From Bathynomus jamesi (lineage: Eukaryota > Arthropoda > Malacostraca > Isopoda > Cirolanidae), in NCBI GenBank assembly GCA_023014485.1, contig JAJOZX010002577.1, forward strand, positions 542,001-606,000: DNA of 64,000 nt, written 5' to 3'. How positions within the stretch are numbered: position 1 is the stretch's first letter; every line of letters starts with the position of its first letter. Of this stretch, positions 22,094 to 32,060 are shown in pieces. The notes beneath the pieces are model-generated. The model had not been told where the DNA came from. It saw only the letters and a program-made list of their open reading frames with translations, and ran no database searches. The translations under genes were made by a program, and so were the position numbers.

Positions 22094-22509
22094 ATGACAA
22101 AAAGTACAATTTCTGATGAGATTAGATATAAAATAATACATTTGCATGGTGAGGGACTGAGTCAAAGAAAAATAAGTGAATCTACAGGCGTTTCCAAAAC
22201 TGGTGTACAAAAAATCTTGGCTCGTCACAGCTCAAATGGAACCCCAGCTGATCGCCCTAGATCAGGGAGACCCTCTAAGCTTTCTCCATCTGATCTACAA
22301 TATCTAAAGATTACTTCCCTTCGAGATAGATGCAAATCCAGCACTTCACTCGCAGCAGATCTCGGAAAAACAATAGGTGTCTCAGTTGATCCCTTTACTG
22401 TATGAAGGAAACTTAACTCAGTAGGTCTTAAAAGACGTGTTGCAGCAAAAAAGCCACTTTTAAGGAATGGAAATAAAGAGAAGAAAAGAAAATGTGCTTT
22501 GGAACACAA
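22094..22509 (+). pseudogene. Tc1 transposase N-terminal fragment, left arm
   Basis: MTKSTISDEIRYKIIHLHGEG starts a typical Tc1 first helix-turn-helix (GLSQRKISESTGVSKTGVQKIL), followed by the GRPSKLSPSDL linker and the second DNA-binding subdomain. A stop interrupts it after SVDPFTV; the frame continues as RKLNSVGLKRRVAAKKPLL and then enters the central spacer (KCALEHKYWTSE). The DDE catalytic region is missing. Confidence 0.8.
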
Positions 22510-22858
22510 GTATTGGACATCTGAGACCTACTGAATTAAGCTTCCTTCGTACAGTAGAAGGATCAACTGAGACACCTGTTGTTTTTTCGAGATCCGCTGC
22601 GAGTGAAGTGCTGGATTTGTGTCTGTCTCGAAGGGAAGTAATCTTTAGATATTGTAGATCAGATGGAGAAAGCTTAGAGGGCCTCCCTGATCTAGGACGA
22701 TCAGCTGGGGTTCCATTTGAGCTGTGACGAGCCAAGATTTTTTGTACACCAATTTTGGAAACGCCCGTAGACTCACTTATTTTTCTTTGACTCAGTCCGT
22801 TACCACGCAAATGTATTATTTTATATCTAATCTCATCAGAAATTGTACTTTTTGTCAT
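22460..22858 (-). pseudogene. Tc1 transposase N-terminal fragment, right arm
   Basis: Inverted partner of the left-arm fragment with only a few residue changes (for example HLRGNG for HLHGEG). It is open from MTKSTISDEIRYK through RRKLNSVGLR, then reads into the palindrome centre. It has no catalytic domain. In principle it could make a DNA-binding-only protein (speculative). Confidence 0.8.
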
Positions 22859-23272
22859 TTCTTAAGCCTGTGAAAGAAAAAACACAGCATGAATTAGGAT
22901 TATAATGAGAAACGTTTTGGATAAATTTGTTTTGCAGAATTTAAGTGAATATGTCAATACTTTTAATTGTAAATATTGATATAACAATAGCTTAGGAGCA
23001 TTTACTGTAGATCCATCAGTAATAGTTCGCTAGATCTTTAGACACACGCGTTATAAGTAATATAATGAATCAACCCTCAAGTCCAATTTATGCAGACTAG
23101 AGGGTCATCCAGCTTATACAACTTTATACACTTAAGTAATAACTTAGTTATACGTTAATATGAACCAGAGGTTCTAGTTAATATGTATTTTAGTATCAAA
23201 ACCAATTTTCATACAACAGATTATCTAATAGTTATCAGATCGACAGTGGTCTCTGACTTTTGCACAGCGCAC

Positions 23273-23756
23273 GCGCGCGCACACATTCTCGAGGCTGTTT
23301 CATTTGGCAAAGTGGTAAAGTTTTAATTTTGTGTGATTTCTATTCAGCCGAAAAATCTTATCATCATTATCATTAAACATACCACTGATGATTGGAGTTT
23401 GACTTCCGCAACGTCTGACGTTAAATCTTCATAATGTTGACGTGGACGTTGATCATCCTTTTTATCCTTAAATGCCGGTTCCCCAAGAACACCCCTTTCT
23501 CGACAATTACGCAGAGGGTGTCCCGTAGTCCGTGTAGAAAAATGTATTTTAAATTAAACTTACAAAAGTAAATACATTACAACTAAAACAAAAGTGCGAG
23601 CTTCCAAAACATGACCAATTTCAACATTTGTTTTACTTCTAATCTATTTACTTTTACAAATTTAATTTAAAATAAATTTTCCTATCAGCCACGACTTATG
23701 GGGACCGATATATATATATATACACACACCTTTCAAATGTTCCGTGCGATGATTCC
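23273..23756. other. Gene-free stretch with hammerhead-like repeat and AT foldback
   Basis: Contains a second copy of the hammerhead-like repeat (23372-23428), an AT-rich inverted repeat with arms at about 23538-23572 and 23643-23682 (TTAAATTAAACTTACAAAAG and inverse), and a TA/CA microsatellite near 23711-23728. No coding potential seen. Confidence 0.6.
23372..23428 (+). ncRNA. Degenerate hammerhead-like motif, second copy
   Basis: Same repeat as at 15902-15957 but on the plus strand: TTAAACATACCA, CTGATGA (23385-23391), stem II region GGAG/CTTCC with loop TTTGA, then GCAACGTC and TGACGTTAA. The second core block is GCAA instead of GAAA, so it should not cleave. Stem I pairs a little better here (TTAA with GTTAA). 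Confidence 0.5.
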
Positions 23757-24865
23757 TCATTTCACGAAGGTCAAGCTTGTCGCCCCTCCTTTCGAGTTTG
23801 CGTGGTGAAGTAGTGAGTTGGTTTCTCGTACTCTCCACCTCACGTAACCAGGTACGCCCGGCTCATCGGGGATTGTTCTGAGCCAAGCGTCTAATCTTCT
23901 CTTGAATATGTCCATCGCAACACCACTAGTGTTCCTTAGTTCTATGGGCAGCTGATTGAAAAGTCTTGGTCCTTTCACAAAACTCTCTTCTTTCAGGGTT
24001 ACGAATGTTCCCTGTCTCGCCTTTAATTTGGGAACGCGACACAGTCTTCCTTTTCTACTTTCCACCGTTGTTTGGGGAGTTACGGGGTTCAGAGTAAGAT
24101 TACGGACTAGTTTCTCCATTATTTCCCGAGTGTTATAAGTAATGGTGTATCCCTCTCTTCTTCTTCTTCTTTCCATTGAATATAGGTTTAATTCGCGTAA
24201 CCTTTCCCAGTAATTTAGTTCTTTGCACCCATTGATCTTGGCTGTGAAGCTTCTCTGAATCCCTTCTTGTTGTCTAATGTCTTCTTTTTTAGTATTCCAA
24301 TTTGGGTATGATCGGTGTTTTCAGTTGAGGAATCATTATATTCCTAGCCCTTCGTTTAAAGGTTCTGTCCAGTTATTCTCTTTGTTCTGTTTACTGCTGT
24401 TTCAAATTTCGCATCGTCAGTCATTAAACTCCTAAATCTTTTACTTTAGAATTTCTCTGAATTTCCTGTCCATTTGGGGTATAGTATTCCATGGATTTTA
24501 GGTCCTCCCTTTTTCCGTACCATACCAGTTGAAATTTCTCAGTGTTAATCTTCATGTTGTTGTATTCCGTCCACTTGTAGATTCTATTCATGTCTGTTTG
24601 TAGAGATCCTATATCCTCTGGGTTTCTTATTGTTCTACTGATCTTTGTGTCATCGGTAAAGGATGTTATTGTGCTGTCTCTGGTAACGTCCTCATCTATG
24701 TCAGTTAGCATGATTATGAATAGTAGTGGAGCTAATACTGTTCCTTGTGGTACTGAGCTGAGGACCTCTGATTCTGAAGATATTCCTTGTACTGTAATGA
24801 CTTGCCGCGGCTCACTAAGGAAATTATATATCCATTTCCTTAATTTTCCTGTTATTCCTATATAT
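23757..24865 (-). pseudogene. LINE E: 3' half of a CR1/L2-like reverse transcriptase, same family as LINE D
   Basis: The minus-strand reading from 24865 gives the PQGTVLAPLLF-type block, MLTDIDED and the catalytic region FTDDTKISRTIR (24424-24711). Here the first residue pair is FTDD rather than FADD. After frameshifts the C-terminus follows (24176-23757) with GPRLFNQLPIELRN and DAWLRTIPDEPGVPGYVRWRV, matching LINE D. It is 5'-truncated at a TA microsatellite next to the following mariner element. Confidence 0.85.
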
Positions 24866-25076
24866 ATATATATATATACAGGGTGTTTGAAAACTTTCTG
24901 TACAAATTGTAATGGGGGATAGGCAACACCAAGACAAACCCTTTTCGTCTATAAGTGTATGTCCGCTGACATCACCATTCGGCGCGAGAGGGCGCCGCTG
25001 CAATTGGCTAAAAGGTGAAGTGGGCTAGACTCGCGCTTGCCGCGAACATTCTTAAATCGGACGTAGTACGCGTAAC

Positions 25077-25796
25077 ATGGAGCGCTTCACGACTGCTGAG
25101 ATGGCTGACATGCATATGGTGTATGGGGCTGCCAATGGAAACGGAAGAGCTGCTATGAGGTTGTACCGACAGCGCTTCCCAAACAGACGTGTGCCAAACC
25201 ACCAAACGTTTGCGCATTTGCATCGGCGACTGCGAGAAACTGGAACATTCCATGCAAACATGCATGACACTGGTCGGGAGAGAAACGTGCGCACTCCTGA
25301 CATGGAAGAAGAAATCCTACGGCGATTTGAGGACAATCCAAGCGCAAGCACGCGAGGTGTTGCACGTATCCTCGGTGTGAACCACGACCTGGTCTGGAGT
25401 GTGTTGCACGAGCAGCAGTTACATCTGTTTCATCGTCAGAGAGTCCAGGCATTACAACCTCGGGATTACCCTCTTCGTGTGGAATTCGCACGCTGGTTTC
25501 TGCAGCAGACAGCGGTGCAGCCTAATTTTCCGGCTTATGTGCTGTTCTCAGATGAGGCCTGTTTCACACGTGAGGGTGTGTTTAACATGCACAATTCTCA
25601 CGTGTGGGCGCACGCAAATCCACATGCTACACGGGTGCATGCTCATCAAGAACGGTTCGCCATCAATGTTTGGGCGGGTATCGTCCATGGCAAGTTGCTG
25701 CTCGTGCAACACTCTCCAGACCAGGTCGTGGTTCACACCGAGGATACGTGCAACACCTCGCGTGCTTGCGCTTGGATTGTCCTCAAATCGCCGTAG
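25077..25796 (+). pseudogene. DUF4817-type mariner transposase, C-terminally truncated at palindrome centre
   Basis: MERFTTAEMADMHMVYGAANG begins the DUF4817-like helix-turn-helix domain typical of arthropod mariner-like transposases (RRVPNHQTFAHLHRRLRETG), followed by a second DNA-binding subdomain (ASTRGVARILGVNHDLVW) and the start of the catalytic core (AYVLFSDEACFTREGVFN, first Asp). At about 25695 the frame runs into the inverted right arm, so residues after VWAGIVHG are antisense of the N-terminal region and not genuine protein. Confidence 0.8.
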
Positions 25797-26036
25797 GACT
25801 ACTTCTTCCATGTCAGGAATGCGCACGTTTCTCTCCCGACCAGTGTCATGCATGTTTGCATAGAATGTTCCCGTTTCTCGCAGTCGCCGATGCAAATGCG
25901 CAAACGTTTGGTGGTTTGGCACACGTCTGTTTGGGAAGCGCTGTCGGTACAACCTCACAGCAGCTCTTCCGTTTCCATTGGCAGCCCCATACACCATATG
26001 CATGTCAGCCATCTCAGCAGTCGTGAAGCGCTCCAT
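25695..26036 (-). pseudogene. DUF4817-type transposase N-terminal fragment, right arm
   Basis: Inverted copy of the first about 115 residues of the left-arm gene (MERFTTAEMADMHMVYGAANG to HDLVWRVLHEQQL), nearly identical. Past residue 115 the frame enters the central spacer in antisense. Only the DNA-binding half is encoded. Confidence 0.8.
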
Positions 26037-26239
26037 GTTACGCGTACTACGTCCGATTTAAGAATGCCCGCGGCAAGCGCGAGTCTAGCCCACTTCACCT
26101 TTTAGCCAATTGCAGCGGCGCCCTCTCGCGTCGAATGGTGACGTCAGCGAACATACACTTATAGACGAAAAGGGTTTGTCTTGGTGTTGCCTATCCCCCA
26201 TTACAATTTGTACAGAAAGTTTTCAAACACCCTGTATAT

Positions 26240-26885
26240 ATGTTTTTCATGTTCTTTTAAAATAAATAAAAAATATAGCGACTGAAAAAGATGTTACTGC
26301 CCGTGAAAGGGGCATGATAGTAGGAGTCCGTTTGGTTGGCGTTTCAGTAATAAAAGTCATAATTGCTCCTCCATCTCGAACAGTCCTCAAGGTTATGAAT
26401 ACACGCAAATATAATTAAAAAAAACATCAAATAAGGAATATAGTGAGCGTAAAGCAACACTTACAGAATGCGACAGAACAACCTTATATGATAATTATGA
26501 GCTGTGAAAAATCAATCAAAGACTGTTGCAGCAAAACTTTTTTTGTTCAAAATTTAACAACAGTCCGCAAAGACCAGTGTCAGTCATAACTATGATATGG
26601 GGACTGTAGTAAAGCCTATTTTAACACCAACCAGTACCAAAGTTCTAATGAATTTGGAGTTGGGGAGACTAATGGAAACAATTTTGTGCTTGTGTAGTTT
26701 TTTAATTTCTTCCCATATATTCATAACTATGGGACTGTTCCTCAAAGTGCAGGGACAATCACGCTACTTTTAATATTGAGACACCAACTAAACGGGCTCC
26801 TACTATCATGCTCCTTTCACAGTCAGTAACATTTTTTCCCAAGCGCCATATTTTTATTTATTCTACAAGAACATGAAAAACCAAT
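26240..26885. mobile_element. Small palindromic Tc1 derivative with N-terminal transposase remnants
   Basis: Arms GTTTTTCATGTTCTT...GATGTTACTG...GCATGATAGTAGGAG (26240-26420) and their inverse (about 26690-26885). The left arm encodes DVTARERGMIVGVRLVGVSV and the right arm, inverted, VTDCERSMIVGARLVGVSI. Both are the first helix-turn-helix of a Tc1-like transposase similar to RGQIVGARMAGASV in the gene at 17928-18980. No catalytic region remains. Confidence 0.7.
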
Positions 26886-26932
26886 ATGAACATCATATAA
26901 TAGAAGATGTTCTCAATATTATATGCAGTTAC

Positions 26933-29349
26933 CAGACATGGGACTGAGGCCTGGCCTGGGGCATATTTTGCAGGCCTCGGCCTCGAGGCCAGCTGAAAAG
27001 TGGAAACGCCTCGTGACTTTCGTGAGGCCTTAGGGAATCCTGATTTGTTTTGTTCTGTAATTTTCAACCCCCGGTAGCGTTGGGATGGATTATTCAGGTG
27101 GGCGCGCTAGGAGTGGATGTTCTTCAGGTGAAGACCATAACATGACAGGTGACCATATGTGGCGACATACTTTGATAAATATTATTCAGACAGGTGACTA
27201 GTCAGGCGGGACTTTGATAAATACTATTCAGTTAGGTGACCAACGGATTAGTGACAGGTCACTGTGACGTTAGGTACATAAATATTATATATGTCGCGGT
27301 ATATAAATATTATTCAGTCAGTCAGCAGTAGACCAATTGACTTAATGTAGTCAAACTAGTGTGGGAAAGCAATCTATCAGTTGGTCATCAGTTGAACTGA
27401 GCTCATATAATGTGTTTGTGTTATTTATGTGTATAAACTATTGTACTGTATCTATTTCTATAACAAAAAATAGGCCAAACTAGAGAAGAATACCACCTGG
27501 TATACTGATAAGTGATAACTAGCTACTAGCGTCGATAATTTTGTTTTTCGCCCAACGTAAATTGTAAAACACATACTTCTAAATAATATGATTTGAAATG
27601 AATATACAGGGTGTACACAAATTATCTTAACTTCTCTCTCAAATAAAAATATTAGGAAACGAGGTACACATACAATTTTTGCGCCATATGTGAGAGAAAG
27701 TAATAAAGTTTCACGTGGTAGTTGTCAGATGTACAAGGTTTACACAAATTACAAAATTGGTACGAAATTCCCTTAACAAGCATTTCCCAAATCAGTGGAT
27801 TGGGCGTCGGGGGCCCATCTCTTGGACAGCCAGATAACCAGACATAACACCTTTCGACTTTTTTCTATGGGGTTATGTAAAAGACTGCGTGTACACAACT
27901 CCAGTGGCCAACATCGACGATTTAAAGACCAGAATTGCTGCTGCTGCTGTTGCAAGAGTTGACGTTGAAATGTTGCAGCGTACATGGATGGAGATAGAAT
28001 ACAGTTTGGACGTCTTAAGTGTGACAAATGGTGCCCATGTTGAATGTGTTTGAGGTTATGCGAAACTTTATTACTTTCTTTCACAGATGGCGCTAAAACG
28101 GTATATGTACCTCGTTTCGCAATATTTTTATTTGAGAGAGAAGTTGTAAAGATAATTTGTGTACACCCTGTATAATATCGGATGCAAACAATAATTTTGC
28201 TAATATCGGCATTATAACTGAGATGTAAATTGTTATATTGTTTGCAAATAATTTTTTCAGTCTTTTCATTTAATTTAATAATATAACGTATTACACATAT
28301 AACTTTAAAAAATGTCTGATAAAAGATAATATCAGTTGCAAATATACTCTTGAATCAAATTACATATATAACATGTTGAAATATCAGGTGAAAATATATT
28401 CTTAATATTATTGTTATTATTATATCATTATCGTATATATAATTATATAGTAATGGCATGATATAGACTTCATATCTATAGACCTACCGTGCATCAGAAA
28501 CATCTTTCACATACAGTACAAGCTACAATTACATTAATGATCTTTAGTAGACTTTAAGACTACAATTTCTTATTGTCAAGATACATAAAAATGCAAAACT
28601 TAAAAAAAATAAGGCACCTCCAAATGTAGCTCTGTTTGCAATGTTCGCAAGAGTCGCTAATAATTGTAGCCATTCAGAAATTATACGATCAACGCTCAGT
28701 GAGTTAGTACAATCTTGAAATATTTTGCTAGATCATCTTCACATCATAACTTTCCATATTATCATAAATACTTGAAATATTACGGGTATATTAAAATGAG
28801 AAATAAGAACTGCAAGAAATGAGAAATAAAAAGTTATTGGGCTAATGTATGGTGCCCAGGAAATCTTGTTCTGGCGACTCTGTCTGACTGTGTGACTCGG
28901 CAACTTACGGCAAGTGTAAACACAGCGTGGCGGTGTTGTGGCGTGGCCACGTGTGATAGATGAACGTGCTTAATGCTTAATAATTCTCTTTTATTAGGTA
29001 AGTGAAGTGAGCTATGTCTTTGTTTATTAATTTTGAGTAAAATCTTGCTTTTCCTTATGGATTTCAAAAAAAGAAGAGATACAGGCTAGTGTGAGGCTAC
29101 GGTAGGTTAACTTTGGAAGAGCTTTAGGCCTAGGCTAGGGTAGATTGTTGAGCCTTCCCAAAGCATGGAGGAGCTTATTCGTAAAAGATTTCGAAGTGAG
29201 TATCTGTATTCTGTACCCAGAGGTGCAAATACAGCATTTGTTATTTGCATCCGAATATCACACCTCTGGGTGCAAATACCTTCAGCCTAACAATCTTAAA
29301 GCCTCGTGAGGCCTCCCCTAAAAAGGCCTCGGCCTCGTCCCCATGCCTG
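26933..29349. mobile_element. Non-autonomous hAT element, 2.4 kb, perfect 8-bp TSD
   Basis: Ends CAGACATGGGACTGAGGCC and, inverted, CAGGCATGGGGACGAGGCC. A perfect target duplication GCAGTTAC lies at 26925-26932 and 29350-29357. Sub-terminal GGCCTCGGCCTCG repeats occur near both ends. The interior has GGTGAC and TTGATAAATA-type sub-repeats (27130-27330) but no transposase. It contains the mariner derivative at 27607-28170. A short inverted repeat (CCCAGAGGTGCAAATAC, about 29218-29278) lies near the right end. Confidence 0.85.
27607..28170 (+). mobile_element. Mariner-type derivative (41-spacing group) retaining only the transposase C-terminus
   Basis: Ends CAGGGTGTACACAAATTATC and inverse flanked by TA. 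Inside, about 27776-28053 reads, with frameshifts, QWIGRRGP, TPFDFFLWGYVKDCVYTTPV, IDDLKTRIAAAAVARVDVEM and a terminal TNGAHVECV. This is the C-terminal end of a mariner-type transposase, including the third catalytic Asp (PFDFFLWG). The N-terminal two thirds are deleted. Confidence 0.8.
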
Positions 29350-29449
29350 GCAGTTACATATTAATTTAATAAAGTACATAATGCCATTAATGAATACCAG
29401 AAAATACAGCATCGAAAATGCGAGTGTTTCCATTATTCTGTCCAACTCC

Positions 29450-29480
<31 letters not shown>

Positions 29481-29760
29481 GTTCGGGAAGAACCGATTTG
29501 CCTCTATTTAAAAGTGCATATCTCGGCGGATAAACAAAGAAAAAGTGAGAGGAAAGACAGAGGAAAAAGAAAGGGTGGAGGGGACAGTCGAAGTGGAAAA
29601 AGACCAAGGATGACAAGGACTGCAGGGTCGAGCTCCATCATCCTTGGGTGCTAGGACCGGGAGGGCGCACATGAAACCTCCAGGAACAAGCACGTACAAA
29701 CGAGCACAAAGAGCATATATATATATATATATACTCTGAAAACCCTGAATGGACAAATAA
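29450..29760 (-). repeat. TA microsatellites around a possible LINE F 3' UTR fragment
   Basis: (TA)n at about 29451-29470 and 29716-29734. Between them the string GTGCATATCTCGGCGGA resembles the 3' UTR start of LINE F copies (GTACATATCTCGGCGAGGC near 41300 and GTACACATCTCGGCGAGAC near 37930). The rest is purine-rich and unassigned. Confidence 0.4.
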
Positions 29761-31357
29761 GACTTAAAATAAGATATCTAGTTTATTTGAGACTACAACT
29801 TAAAGCTAGATACAAATAAGTGACCGAACATTAATCTAATTGATAAGAAATAAGTATTTTAAGAAAAAAAAGAAAAAATTGCTCAATAACTGATACAAAC
29901 TTTTTTTTTTCATTTAAGTGAATCTCAAAAGAAATTAAAAAAAAATTAAGATTTGAAACATGTTTAAGACGAATGTGATACATTATCACCAGAAGCGCTT
30001 AGATGTATGAACTTAGTTTATATCACATACGAGTCGTACTGCGGATGAAAAATAATACTTTATTAAATACGGTACACCACTTCGTACCACTTCATAAAAA
30101 AAAAGAAGTTTAAATTTAAATTAAAAACCTATCTTTGGATGACCTTAATTCGTTAGTTTCGAGTCAATTATAAAACTTACTATAAAATAGGGTAGGAAGT
30201 AAGAGAAAAATACGCAATTCCTCGGGTATCTTCCTCCGTCAGCAGACGGAAAGCTAAGTATCTCGGCATTCTTAACCCGAGCAAAGACACGCTTTGCCTC
30301 AAAGGGAAAGCTACATTTAAATAAAAGCACTCAAAAAGCAAAATATACTCTTTGAAATCCCCATTCGCGTGCGAGCTTTAATATAATACTACGAACCTAC
30401 TATCGTGCAACTGTTCACATACATATAATATTAAACTTTAAAAGCGAAATATACCACCATTGGCTGAAAATCATCATGTACGGACTAATTGAATTATTTT
30501 TAATCCTCGCTTGCCAAGTTTACAAACACTAAAGTCCAAATTAATTCTTAAAACGTGGATGCAGAATTCGCAAAAGCTAAAATTTGAAACGAGATTAATC
30601 TTGTGAAAGTCCATTATTGGTAAGTTACTCGAAGGAGAAAGTGATAAAAATGAAGATCATCTTACTGATTTAAAAGAAAGCTTTAACTGCGCGCAATTTG
30701 CATCGCATTCTGCATTATTAAATAGAACTTTCCCTTTAAAGAACTCACACACAACACTCAAAAGGCTTCTACGGAAATACAAAACTAAAGTTGAGCAAAT
30801 TGCTAAGTCATCATCATTGACAAACTAATCAATCAATATTACATTTAAAAATAAATGCCACCCTTGATCAACTAAAAGTCAATTTTAGTTAACTATCTGA
30901 GTGGGTCTTCAAAAAGCTACTAGACGATCTAATGTTAAACCAATGTCCAAAACGTTTAACCTAGTAAAGAGTACTATAAATGCGTCAATGCATTCCTGGT
31001 TAAAACTATATATTTAAATCCACTAATTGATTCGTTCGTAGCATCATCGACGTTCGACTAAAGTTTAAAACAGTATGCCCGTACATTATTCCTTCAATTC
31101 AATTTGTTAAAGGTTTTCTAAAGAAATGATAGAGAGAGAATGAACGAAGATGCTCCTAAATGATTAGTATTGGAAAGGCAGTTTAGACACTAAATTTATA
31201 AGAAGTCACTCGTTTACTGGAATGCACCGAGAAAAGAGTAGGAATGATCGCACGCGCCGGTGTTAAGGATCAGAAAGTCTTTAAGTATTTGGTAGCTACG
31301 CCTACATCATTAAATCTCCCTCTCCTCTACGTAAGTAAAACGACGACGGAATCCCGT
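29761..31357. other. Low-repeat AT-rich stretch, no gene recognised
   Basis: No TIR pairs, RT or transposase motifs found on either strand. Several frames of 60 residues or fewer are open but show no recognisable motif. It could be host intergenic or intronic sequence downstream of the candidate exon at 31358-31591. Confidence 0.45.
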
Positions 31358-31591
31358 CTACTTAGAGTAGAATTTAAGCTCCGAATCGACGCAGTCTTTG
31401 AACAGGTCGTCCACTTCCCGAAGGCGATCCTCGCTGAAGGCATTGAGAAAGGCCTCCGTCTCGGCGACGCAGGTTGCCTCCACGCCCCGAAGCGTCTCCC
31501 TGAGGGTGTCTCCACCAGTCTTCAAAGCCTGGGCGTGGCGGCGGTACAGGAGATGACAGCGATCCACCGTACGCCCGAATCGAGGTGTCGA
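31358..31591 (-). CDS. Candidate terminal exon of a host gene, product unknown
   Basis: The minus strand has a good splice acceptor (TTATTTTCCGTTTTCAG immediately before 31591), then 77 open codons and TAG. The exon begins STPRFGRTVDRCHLLYRRHAQ, continues with ETLRGVEATCVAETEAFLNAF and ends in VDDLFKDCVDSELKFYSK. It is GC-rich against an AT-rich background, starts in phase 0, is strongly helical in composition, and has no TE motif. I do not recognise the family. No donor-linked upstream exon was identified between 31592 and 33510, so a retained fragment or retrocopy remains possible. No polyadenylation signal was evident just downstream. Confidence 0.45.
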   Translation of the reverse strand, partial: STPRFGRTVDRCHLLYRRHAQALKTGGDTLRETLRGVEATCVAETEAFLNAFSEDRLREVDDLFKDCVDSELKFYSK

Positions 31592-31832
31592 CTGAAAACG
31601 GAAAATAATTTACCAATTTACTTCACCAGATACGAGATATCGACTAAAGTCGGACTCGAGTCACTAATTTTTTGATTCGTGACTCGACTCGGTTCTCTAT
31701 CACAAATAACGACTTATTACTAGACGAGTAACGAAACTAAAATCGAAGGAAAGTGACTCGGTGACAAAACTACCGCTTGGCAAAGACAGACGGTCGAGTG
31801 CCCTAAGTTATAAGAGACTGTGGTACGTGATA

Positions 31833-32060
31833 TGACATAAATGAAGAAGAATTCATTGATAAGAACGCGTGCCTTCATTTATGGTCTCGAAATCAAAAGA
31901 ATCTGCCACGAGTGTTTCCCCTCACTGCGAAAGTGCTGGCTGTTCCAGCATCAAGTTCTCCCCTTAAACGCGTATTTACCCACGGAGTGGAGGGAGATAA
32001 TATACGCCCCATCGAGCTAGACTTAGTGACAGAATGCTATAAAATTTAATTTTCTGAGAC
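31833..32060 (+). pseudogene. hAT transposase C-terminal (dimerisation) domain fragment
   Basis: The plus strand reads NEEEFIDKNACLHLWSRN, then FPLTAKVLAVPASSSPLKRVF, HGVEGDNIRPHRARLSDRML and, after a stop, NLIF. This is the hATC block of hAT transposases (AxxxLxxPASSxxxxRxFS and the RARLSxxxLxxLxF end). No upstream catalytic domain or paired TIRs were found, so it is an isolated remnant. Confidence 0.7.

Larger units (their letters stand above)
21680..23272. mobile_element. Palindromic Tc1 derivative with two inward-facing transposase N-termini
   Basis: The left end TA-CAGTACTGTGCAAAAGTC is Tc1-like. The left arm (21680-22437) and right arm (about 22520-23272) are inverted copies of each other over roughly 750 bp. 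Each arm carries the DNA-binding N-terminus of the same transposase. The catalytic domain is absent. The outer few bases of the right end have merged with an ACGCGC microsatellite. A central spacer of about 80 bp continues the left-arm reading frame only. Confidence 0.85.
24879..26234. mobile_element. Palindromic mariner-type derivative, CAGGGTGTTTGAAAAC ends, TA target
   Basis: Ends CAGGGTGTTTGAAAACTTTC and inverse are flanked by TA repeats. Inverted arms run about 24879-25425 and 25695-26234, with a unique spacer of about 270 bp. Each arm contains the transposase N-terminus facing inward. The left reading extends into the spacer and includes the first catalytic Asp; the second and third acidic residues are absent. 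Confidence 0.85.

Noticed and set aside
25399..26105. Several long plus-strand frames over the right arm of the mariner palindrome
   Set aside because: They are antisense readings of the inverted transposase N-terminus; only the inward-facing frames carry motifs.
30145..30330. 61-codon minus-strand frame as another host exon
   Set aside because: Short, AT-rich at both ends, without good splice sites or recognisable motif.
31244..31675. 143-codon plus-strand frame
   Set aside because: It is the antisense of the candidate exon at 31358-31591, whose strand is supported by a splice acceptor.
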